Shown: piece by piece, positions 56,035-64,000 of the stretch | Numbering within the stretch: position 1 is the stretch's first letter | Layout of the letters: every line of letters begins with the position of its first letter | NCBI RefSeq assembly: GCF_018687715.1 | Contig: NC_056755.1 | Location: forward strand, 15,888,001 to 15,952,000 | DNA: 64,000 nt | Origin: Carya illinoinensis | Taxonomy: Eukaryota > Streptophyta > Magnoliopsida > Fagales > Juglandaceae | Reading direction: 5' to 3' | The notes under the pieces: model-generated | Told to the model about the DNA's origin: nothing | What the model saw: the letters and a program-made list of their open reading frames with translations, nothing else | Databases searched by the model: none | Made by a program: the position numbers and the translations under genes

Positions 56035-56381
56035 TCCAATCCGCAATTTCCCATTTAATCTTTCCGAATACTTTTTTTTTTTTAAATAGGCGGTTCTTTC
56101 CTTATACTTATAGATCCTTTCAGTAATAAAGAAAATATTACAAAAAAGCAACCAGATCTTAACCAATTTTCAACCCAGGTTATCCTCTATAGGCAGTCAT
56201 CTTTCAAACCAACAAGTCATTCGAGTACCATATCTCATACTGCAAAAAAGTAACCCGTTTCTTAAAAACAAATTCTTGTTTTAGGAAAAGAAAAACCCTA
56301 ATAATGTTGTTTTAGGAAAAAACACAACACAAAAAAATCATAATCCAATCCGCAATTTCCCATTTAATCTTTCCGAATGCT

Positions 56382-56413
<32 letters not shown>

Positions 56414-56943
56414 AGGCGGTTCTTTCCTTATACTTATCGATCCTTTCACTAATAAAGAAAATATTACAAAAAAGCAACCAGATCTTAACCAATTTTCAAC
56501 CCAGTCTATCCTCTATAGGCAGTCATCTTTCAAACCAACAAGTCATTCGAGTACCATATCGCATACTGCAAAAAAGTAACCCGTTTCTTAAAAACAAATT
56601 CTTGTTTTAGGAAAAGAAAAACCCTAATAATGTTGTTTTAGGAAAAAACACAACACAAAAAAATCATAATCCAATCCGCAATTTCCCATTTAATCTTTCC
56701 GAATACTTTTGTTTTTATTTTTAAATAGGCGGTTCTTTCCTTATACTTATCGATCCTTTCACTAATAAAGAAAATATTACAAAAAAGCAACCAGATCTTA
56801 ACCAATTTTCAACCCAGTCTATCCTCCATAGTCAGTCATCTTTCAAACCAACAAGTCATTCGAGTCCATATCTCATACTGCAAAAAAGTAACCCGTTTCT
56901 TAAAAACAAATTCTTGTTTTAGGAAAAGAAAAACCCTAATATT
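56035..56943. repeat. Threefold tandem repeat in the SUI1 leader intron
   Basis: Units begin with TCCAATCCGCAATTTCCC at 56035, 56344 and 56670. Periods are 309 and 326 bp, the difference being mostly a T-run (about 56383-56410). Units are near identical by eye. The third is cut at about 56943. Each carries AAGAAAATATTACAAAAAAG and CAGTCATCTTTCAAACC. Confidence 0.95.
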
Positions 56944-57268
56944 TTTTAGGGGGAAAATTATAGATTCCCAATCCTGCCGGAGACGCAAGCCCAGCAAAAA
57001 TAAAAAGAAATATTCAGAGATATATTTACACGAACAAACAAATACAAATAAAAACATAACCTAAATCAGGAAACCATTCATTTAAAGAAAAATATAATCG
57101 AAAGCAAGGAAGTAACCCAAACCAAAACGATAGAATATCCGAAGAACAAGAAGAAGTAAAATACCTGATACAAGAGCGGTGGCTACGAGTCTCCGAACGA
57201 AAGGCTAGAGATCGAAAGAGAGAGAGAAAGAGAGAGAGAGATGAGAGAAGAAACTGGGTCAGAACGAG

Positions 57269-57275
57269 TTATATA
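57269..57275 (-). promoter_or_regulatory. SUI1: TATA box of SUI1
   Basis: The minus strand TATATAA lies about 30 bp upstream of the CT-rich leader exon that starts near 57240, a textbook spacing. Confidence 0.65.
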
Positions 57276-57303
57276 GAACAGACAAAGACTCGGAACCACT
57301 CAC

Positions 57304-57450
57304 CTTGATTTTTTATTTCTTTTTTAATTATTTATTTTCTTTCGTGAGAGGATATACGGTTCAGATTAAAGGGATAGGTTGATTTTTTATTTCTTTTTTA
57401 ATTATTTATTTTCTTGCGTGAGAGGATATACGGTTCAGATTAAAGGGATA
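57304..57450. repeat. 71-75-bp direct duplication in the SUI1 promoter
   Basis: Two near-identical copies, about 57304-57378 and 57379-57453, run from TTGATTTTTTATTTC to AGATTAAAGGGATAGG. They lie 30-180 bp upstream of the TATA box and differ at about one base (CTTTCGTG against CTTGCGTG). Confidence 0.95.
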
Positions 57451-57642
57451 GGTATTGGCGGTGATGATGCGGGCAGTCACGTGTTCAACTTTATGTCAAT
57501 GCGGTCCAGTTCGTAATTAGAAAAAGAGAAGGAAGCGACCAACCACACGTCTATTCTCGAAGCGTTTAGTCGAGCGGTATCTGATACCCTGCGTACTTCC
57601 CACGTCCAATGAAAATTTTCATCGATAATAATTAATAGATAA

Positions 57643-57810
57643 TGTTATGGAACTAAAAGAAAAATCATAAGGGAATAAGTTATTCTTCAATATAAAATTG
57701 GATCATATATAAGTGAATTATACCTCTATATATATAGGAATATAAAAGAATAGGTATAGCTTAAGTCTTAATTGATAGCTAAAGATGATCATATAAATAA
57801 GTTTATAACA
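57643..57810 (-). repeat. 3' LTR of Copia-E
   Basis: 168 bp from TGTTATGGAAC to GTTTATAACA (plus strand). It has a single copy of the TTAATTGATAGCTAAAGATG unit that is multiplied in the partner. Confidence 0.88.
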
Positions 57811-58024
57811 CTGTCCTTTTGGATGATCATACATAAAGAATATATCTCGTTAAAATCTTGCCAAGAAAAAAAACCAGTAGAAAAAAATCAATGGCGAAGG
57901 AAAAAGATAATAATATTCATATATATCGCCAAATAATTTAAGATTGCCTCATTAAAACCTTGTAAATGAAAATTCAGTAGAATAAAACTTTAGCGAAAGA
58001 AAAAGAGTACAATCAACACAAATC

Positions 58025-58750
58025 TTCAAGACATTACTCCTCCTGAAAAATGCATGATAACAGATCTTCAAGTCTTCGCATTCTAATGTTCTGCACAATC
58101 TTCTTAAATGTTGCAGTTGGTAATGTTTTAATGAATAAATCTGCTAGATTATCACTTGACCGTATCTGCTTGACATTAATTTCATATTTCTCCACATGAA
58201 TTGCAATGATCTCTCTGCATGGATTTGAAAGATAACTTGCATCCGTATATCCAATTAATTGTGGACTTGATCCATGTTGATAAAATAATTACATATCAAT
58301 TATACATCGTAGGTAACAAATGACATATTTAATACCATTTCAATGTCTTCGAGTTGGTGTGAAATTATATATTGCAAGTAAATTAGCTGAAAATGCAACA
58401 TCAGATCGAGTGCAAATTGTAAGATACATCAGGGTTTCAATTGCACTCAGATAAGGTACTTCAGGATCAAAAATTTCTTCATCGTCTTCACAATGACGAA
58501 ATGGATCTTTCTGCTTATCAAATGATCGAACAACCATTGGAGTATTCAAAGGATGAGCTTTGTCTATATAAAAGTGTTTCATGACTTTATAGTGAAAGGT
58601 CTTTGTGTTGATGCATCTCAATATTGTGTACCAACTCTTTAAATGATGCAGTTGATAATGTTTTGGTAAACAAATTCACTATATTGATTCAAGATCGTTT
58701 TAACATTAAATTCACTACTCTTATAGAGTTGTGGTCTTCTGGAGTTTTTG
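58025..58750 (-). pseudogene. Copia-E RT/RNase H end, with a second RNase H tail
   Basis: The frame 58340-58621 carries KHFYIDKAHPLNTPMVVRSF, then EVPYLSAIETLMYL and TRSDVAFSANLLAIYN, the RT-RNase H connection of a Copia. RNase H C-terminal text follows to the left (about 58200-58030: NLADLFIKTLPTATFKK). A second, diverged copy of the same RNase H tail (NLFTKTLSTASFKELVHNIE) lies at about 58620-58700, so two element ends are joined here. Confidence 0.8.
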
Positions 58751-58825
58751 TAAATAACATAATTAGTGGATAAGTCATCAAAATTAAGCCACCAACCTCC
58801 ATATTCAACAAAAATAGTGGCCACT

Positions 58826-59262
58826 TTTTTAGACCAGACAAGCACCGTAAGATTTTACAACTTTTCTGGAGCTGTCAGGCGCCGCAGGGTTATGATGCTA
58901 CATCTTTTGTCTCTTGTAGAGAGATACTTCACGAGAAACGTTGTGAAACAATAAAGATATTTTGTCCTTCCTTTTACTCACCTGAGTATGTTGCTCCTAT
59001 GATAGGAGCAGAGATTCATTTTTCTAGAATGAGTTATTCTGATGCCATTTCAAAATCAAGATTTCTTAGTTCTCAATATTCTGCATCTGTTACAACCATG
59101 TCTCGGAAGTTATTAACTAAAGTGAATGAGGTCAACCAACTAACTAATCAAATATTTTAATTGCGTTAGAAACTCTCTGTAAAGAGTCGTAAGAATAAGA
59201 AATTTGAGGAGAATAAGGCATTAAAACAATATGCTCGTGATCTTCAAGATCAGCAGTAATAG
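58826..59262 (+). pseudogene. Upstream partner frame of cassette copy 3, unknown family
   Basis: An open frame from about 58826 to TAA 59158-59160 reads QAPQGYDATSFVSC, IKIFCPSFYSPEYVAPMIGA and FSRMSYSDAISKSRF, then a heptad-like segment (SRKLLTKVNEVNQLTNQIF). After that stop and a TAG at 59167-59169 it continues in frame (FEENKALKQYARDLQDQQ) to about 59260. A diverged 60-bp tandem repeat follows (59263-59385). I do not recognise it. Its position directly upstream, in the same orientation as the small ORF, suggests two genes in tandem. Confidence 0.45.
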
Positions 59263-59464
59263 ATATTTGAAGAAGTCCAAATACTTAGAGAATAAGGACA
59301 AGCTGCATTTAATCTCGTCATGGATATCTGAAAAAGTCCAACTTCAAATAGAGTAAGGGCAAGCTACTTTTAATTTTACGGCCTAATAAATAACTATAGG
59401 ATATCTGTGTTTAGCGTATCCTCTATCAATATATATAATTTTGTCCTACTTTCATAATTTTCTC

Positions 59465-59471
59465 TATAAAA
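59465..59471 (+). promoter_or_regulatory. TATA box of cassette copy 3
   Basis: TCTCTATAAAAG lies about 93 bp upstream of ATG 59560. The core is the same as in copies 1 and 2 although the surrounding sequence has diverged. Confidence 0.6.
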
Positions 59472-59559
59472 GAAATATTCAGCTCATCTTTATTCGCATC
59501 CTATCTTCTTCACTTTTCTGTACTTAGTCTGCATACTTACTTTGCATTCTTACTCTGCA

Positions 59560-59988
59560 ATGACCCAGCAATCTTCTCATGACCAACATATGAGATATTC
59601 TACACCTCATTCACCAGTTGTTTCTACTTCTACCGTAGGTGCTATAATGCAATACAATAATGATCTGACTAATAAGTCAGATGATGATGCTATTTACGAG
59701 CTTGTGAGTCTCGATACCCGATACTCATCAACCATTGTTGCATTTTCTCAGCAACTACAATCCAAAACTTGTGAGATTAACAAACTCAACGAGAAAATTT
59801 CTATCCTTCAGTGACTTCTTCTGGAATCCAATATAAAGATAGGAGCAATAAAGCAAGAGAATAGAAATTTAAAATCTTTAGTTGACTCTTCTTTTCAATT
59901 GCTTAATCCTTTAGACAAGGATGCTATGCAATTTTTTAAAAAACAAGATCGTTTAAAGAATGAGGCGAAGAGCCTCAAATTTCTATAA
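59560..59988 (+). pseudogene. Cassette copy 3: small coiled-coil gene with one in-frame stop
   Basis: The frame from ATG 59560 to TAA 59986-59988 covers 142 codons with a single internal TGA at 59812-59814. It aligns along its length with copies 1 and 2: a polar N-terminus (MTQQSSHDQHM), SDDDAIYELVSLDTRYSST, the AFSQQLQSKTCEINKLNEK heptads, then past the stop LKSLVDSSFQLLNP and RLKNEAKSLKFL. Only one lesion in an otherwise diverged copy indicates that coding capacity was kept for long after separation from the other copies. It is antisense to Copia-E. Function unknown. Confidence 0.7.
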
Positions 59989-60083
59989 TTTTGTTTCGAG
60001 ATAATAAAATAATATTTCACAAATATTCATATTGTTTTTCTATCTTCTGGTAGATGTTCTGTATTCTCCATTTTATTTCTCCT

Positions 60084-60560
60084 TTAATAATGCATATTTA
60101 TTACAAAACCATAATATGAATCTGAAATACTAATTGCATTTAAGAGATGAAATACTAATCTGAAATACCCAATATTTTTACGTCTGTATTCTTCGACGGT
60201 TCTTGCCTCATTTTCTTCATTATTTCTAGTAATGTCAAGTGCCATCTTATATGAAAATACATTGTCGACAATGGTTTTATTTCTATCAAGAATTTCTCCA
60301 ATACTTATGAAATATATCGAGATATCGTTATTTTCAGGTACTTGTCCCTCTTTAAGGGAAGACATTTCATGAAAAACCTCTTCAGGAGGTATTCTTCAAG
60401 AGGATTATACTCTTCAGGAATTTTTATTATGAGAGAATTTTGTACAGAAAATTTGGATGGATCTTTTTGCTTGTTTTGTGAATATGGCCTCTTCAGGAGC
60501 ACCAATTTCTTTTCTTTGTGCTTTTGTCTTTCGGGATGGTTTATCTTTTGTATCAATATG
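60084..60560 (-). pseudogene. Copia-E integrase-RT linker remnant
   Basis: On the minus strand ENNDISIYFISIGEILDRNK and FSYKMALDITRNNEENEART-VEEYRRKN match the linker just before RT in plant Copia polyproteins. The match ends at about 60170, where the cassette-bearing block begins. Upstream frames (60305-60556) are Lys/Pro-rich and resemble the variable linker. Confidence 0.75.
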
Positions 60561-61705
60561 TCTCACACGCTTCTAGACATGTCTTATGTTCATTAGACTA
60601 CTAAATTTCTTAATTGTCCTGCAAAGATTTCAATCCTCACTAGGATTTTAGCAGTTAGAATATGAGACCTTTTTATCTTATTAAATTCATAAATTAATTA
60701 TCATCTGAACTTCCGGTTCATCTATGATAATCAAGATAACGTCGAATTATTTCATTTTATTTGCTTCAAGCAATTTTTCTTTCCGCTCATGGTGGGAAGA
60801 CATTATAGTAAAATAATTTTCTGGTTCTTTTATATACGTCCATATGAAAATTATTCGACTTATCGTAATTGATTTCGGATGATCAAGTTAATGATGAAAA
60901 ACATAAATATTTTGAATCATATCACTTTTGATGCATCATAATATTTGATTCAATAGTTGTATAATATCATCTCAAAAAGAAAGTTGGTAGTTTTTCCAAT
61001 ACGAGCTTTTGAGAATTATGCATTTTTTTCAAAGAAACCAAGAGCTTGGACGTGATAATGAATATTTTTATAGTACCAGAAGCTCGTTATTTTGCTCAGC
61101 CACTAGAAGACAAGATATAAGTTTAGAATATCTTGTAAACTTTCGCACTTAATATTGCTATTTCAGGAGCACATTTGAGACATTTATTTTAAACATATAT
61201 TCTTTAATGGCTTTTCTCTACACAATTTCAATTATGTAACTTCTGGTGCATTAATCATAACAAGCTTTTGGGAGGATCCCGATCTTTTGGTACACTTATC
61301 ACTCATTTAAACTTTCTCATAGAATCAATAAATTTTTTATTATGAGATACTCAATAAAATTATTGGTTTATTGCGATCCTTCAAGGATGCTCCATTTCTA
61401 TTTTAAGATGAACCTTATCATCAATAATTCATAACAAGTATAAAAAAATAAATAGAACTTGTATATAAACTATGTAAATAAAAATTAACCACAGATATAA
61501 CTAAAATGTAAATTATAGAAATTTTAATTTACTATAAATATAACTAAGATGTAAACTATGTGAATAAACGTAGAATTTTATCAAGTAATAATAAGGAATA
61601 TAATCTTTAATACTCAAATTGGGGATTGCAAAAAATATATTGAAAAACTTACATAAAGTAGAAGACCACTAACTTCAAAATCAACAGAACCCTATGCTGA
61701 TAACG
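60561..61705. other. Non-coding interior of Copia-E
   Basis: AT-rich, with many stops on both strands. Gag, protease and integrase are not legible, so they are deleted or fully decayed. The PBS lies at 61695-61705. Confidence 0.5.
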
Positions 61706-61986
61706 TATTATGAAACTAAAAAAAAAAATGATATTGCAAAAGAAAGATGATATTGCAAGAGAAATAGTTGTTCTTCAATACAAAACTTGATCATATACAA
61801 GTGAATGATATCTATATATATAGGAGTATAAAGGAGTAGGTATAGTTTAAGTTTTAATTGATGGCTAAAGATAGGTCTTAATTGATAGCTCAATGGTCTT
61901 AATTAATGGCTAAATATTGGTCTTAATTGATGACTAAATGGTTTTAATTAATGGCTAAAAATGGTAATACAAATAAGTTTATAACA
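61706..61986 (-). repeat. 5' LTR of Copia-E with internal tandem repeat
   Basis: 281 bp, ending GTTTATAACA. About five units of roughly 21-25 bp based on GGTCTTAATTGATGGCTAAA (61849-61958) explain most of the extra 113 bp relative to the other LTR. Confidence 0.88.
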
Positions 61987-61991
61987 GATAA

Positions 61992-64000
61992 TAATTTATC
62001 GCCAAAATTTATACTCACTCTTTTTATACTACACATCATATATAATTTTTTTTTTATTTTTTAGCTTTTATCTTATAAAATAATTAATATTTAGACGATC
62101 AGTAGAAAAATTCAATTAATTTTAAAAAATTAAAAATAAATGCGGTATGTAGTATGTGACGATGATAAATAGCAAAACTCATTTATGGGCGTTCCTCAAA
62201 TAGCATCTTCCAATGGATGTGTTCTACATAGGCCTCTCATTTTAGTAATCACGAGAAAAAAAGCCAAAAACCCTCAAGCCCAAGCTTCTCCCCCAACCCT
62301 CCCTCTCCCTCTCTCTCCCTCTGAACTTGATCTGCTCTATCTCTTCCATGACCCCTCTTTTCCAACCTCTCATTCAAAGACTTGATTGATGTTGTCACCC
62401 TCTTAGTCGAGATAATCCTCGAATCCGTGATCCTTTCAGTCAACAACGCCCTTTCAGCACATCACGTAACCCTCAAAGGCGTGACCCTCTCAGCTAACGA
62501 TTGGATTAGTGGTGTGACCCTCTCAACTGTCGACGGGACTTCATGATGTTACCCTCTTAGCCGATGACATGATTTCATGTCGTTAACCTCTCAACCGATG
62601 AGATCTCTAGTATCTCTTTAACGATGAAATTCCTATGAACATTTTGTTATGAACATTTTGTGTTGTTGTTAAATTTTGTTGTTGCACGCCCAAGCATTGC
62701 TTCTTACCATGTTCTCAATAATCACGTATAGAATTTAGTTGTTTCATTAACGAACAAGATACAACCAAATATTATGATTTGGTGATGATGGTTAACTTTA
62801 AAAAAATGTACAAATGGCATATTATAAATATTTGTCAAGTATATGACATCAAATATAACATCCTTAAAATATTAGTAGGCAGCCATTGATCTTACATGTG
62901 CCCAAAAACAACTTCTCATATACTCATTCTCATCAACTTGCATGTAGTACACAAACACAGGTTCTTTATACTGTCAATCAAGAAAGTAAGCATACAACCT
63001 TTATGAATCTTCCTCTTCAAACAATTTTTTTTTCCAAGTAATTTTCTACATTCTTACCAATACAATCAACGATTTAAGTTACCGTCTGATTCTTTACTCA
63101 ATATCAACATTATCTTCCTTATTGGTAGACCAAACTTATTCAAAGTGCGCATGAGTTTTCTTTTTTTCTTACACATGTCACTCCTCTATATCCACGGAAT
63201 AAACTAGTACTTCTCGATATGAGTAGCTCATAGTTGTGGTCAGACGCAAACTTGCATATTGTCAACTTTTTACCATCCTTTTTTATTGACATCGATGAAG
63301 GACGTGCAATGGTAGAGGTGCTGAAAGATCATGACGGCTGTGGCTGGGTTTCGCATAGCAGGGCAAGAGAGGTTGAGATCGGGGGAGGGAGGGGAAGTTG
63401 CAAGTGGGCGGAGAAGAGAGGAAAGAGAAAGAGAAATTAGGGCTCTTGAGCAATTGATCTAGGCCCTACATCTTGGGGTTCTTAACCTAAATCCAATTGT
63501 GAAGATCGCTCCAAGAAAATAAAAGAGGGCAAATAAAAAATAAAGAGTAGAAAATAAATGGAAGGAAAAGAAAATAAACTAAGTGTTAAAACCAAACTTT
63601 TTATTCTTGATCTAAATGAATAATATTCTTCATCATAAAATAAAATGGTGAGTTTTAATAAATATTTTTTAGAGAAATCAATCCATCTAAATAAATAGAG
63701 TTTTTAACATAAAATAAAATGGTGAATATTATATAATATTCCTAAAGAAATAAAATCATTTAAATAAAATGATTTTCTAAAACTATATCATCTTCGGTGG
63801 TCCAAAATTAAAGAGGCTTACTTGAAAATTAGGTTTAGATCAATAATATTAAAAATACTCCATTTAAAATAATTTTGGACTTTTAAAAAAAATTTGGAGG
63901 GTTTTAAAACACTTGGCTCAATTTAAAAATCATCCACTAAATTTAAAAACAAGGATTCGAGATTTAAAATGTAAAGACAAGACTCATGACCAATCGAGAG
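61992..64000. other. Window end, mostly unexplained non-coding DNA
   Basis: No gene is supported. A CT/CCCTCTCCCTCTC tract lies at 62290-62320 and degenerate tandem repeats at 62385-62610. Two open frames (62185-62385 and 63234-63440, plus strand) lack domains and are low-complexity. At 63620-63740 the phrase CATAAAATAAAATGGTGA occurs twice, about 60-70 bp apart. Confidence 0.45.
62385..62610. repeat. Degenerate tandem repeat of about 36 bp
   Basis: At least six units contain GTGACCCTCTCAGC or TGTTACCCTCTTAGCCGATGA followed by GAYTTCATG. Copies are heavily diverged. No larger element was recognised. Confidence 0.65.

Larger units (their letters stand above)
53929..57240 (-). other. SUI1: 5' UTR and long leader intron of SUI1
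   Basis: 5'-UTR exon 2 is 53929-53987, with acceptor TTTATTTCAG at 53988-53997. The likely leader exon 1 runs from about 57240 to 57165 with donor CAG|GTATTTT at 57164. It is CT-rich. The resulting intron is 3177 bp. It holds two LINE 3' fragments, long homopolymers including a C run at 55982-56007, and a threefold 300-bp tandem repeat. Leader introns often enhance expression of plant translation genes. Further non-coding exons cannot be excluded. Confidence 0.65.
57643..61986 (-). mobile_element. Copia-E: rearranged Copia element carrying a foreign cassette
   Basis: LTRs at 57643-57810 (168 bp) and 61706-61986 (281 bp) share ends and are flanked by the target duplication GATAA (57638-57642 and 61987-61991). 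The minus strand after the right-hand LTR reads CGTTATCAGCA, a Met-tRNA-type PBS. Pol remnants are on the minus strand, but most of gag to RT is gone. A plus-strand block at about 58780-60170 holds cassette copy 3. LTR divergence is high, so the insertion is old. Confidence 0.88.

Noticed and set aside
62185..63440. Possible plant gene from two short plus-strand frames
   Set aside because: Pro/Ser- and Gly/Arg-rich low complexity, no domain, no convincing splice partners.
1..64000. tRNA and rRNA genes
   Set aside because: Reading for the conserved GGTTCRA-type tRNA arm and rRNA cores gave nothing convincing beyond retroelement primer sites; a dedicated scan was not possible here.

Overview
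The window looks like nuclear DNA of a flowering plant, probably a woody eudicot. The grounds are AT-rich intergenic DNA, genes with GT-AG introns, plant-specific gene families (SOB FIVE-LIKE, LEA_2) and dense, nested plant LTR retrotransposons. A placement near Fagales or Juglandaceae is only an impression from a MITE type and has low weight. No assembly or species label was available.

Only three ordinary host genes are well supported. They are a three-exon SOB FIVE-LIKE gene (9639-10410, +), a single-exon LEA_2/NHL membrane protein gene (25736-26314, -), and a translation initiation factor eIF1/SUI1 gene (coding exons 53121-53928, -). The SUI1 gene has a 5'-UTR intron of about 3.2 kb that contains LINE fragments and a threefold tandem repeat. 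Nearly everything else is mobile DNA or AT-rich intergenic sequence.

Layout: 1-714 is the end of a CACTA transposon. 2375-7601 is a decayed Copia element (+). 8641-8777 is a MITE-like inverted repeat, and the SOFL gene follows. 11178-12464 is a TSD-flanked non-LTR-type retroposon. 12741-13078 is a MITE. 13117-17811 is a Copia element (-). 22.1-24.7 kb holds a Ty3 gag-protease fragment and degenerate tandem repeats, followed by the LEA_2 gene. 28.05-50.4 kb is a nest. A Ty3 element (gag, PR, RT, RNase H still legible) is split first by a Copia (30231-37873) and again by a 5'-truncated Copia (38913-49999). That second Copia is itself split by a very young, internally deleted Athila-like element (42364-49446, -). 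Further right come two MITEs, the SUI1 gene, a rearranged Copia (57643-61986, -) and a poorly explained tail.

The most interesting signal is a small gene unit that occurs three times inside three unrelated LTR elements (36.0-36.65, 45.44-46.03 and 59.4-60.0 kb). Each copy has a TATA box about 100 bp upstream of an ATG that opens a protein of about 142-145 residues, with a conserved Tyr/Ser-rich centre and heptad-like coiled-coil segments. The copy in the youngest element is a fully intact ORF. I do not recognise the family. The promoter is conserved with the ORF, which argues that a transcription unit, not just an mRNA copy, has been carried along.
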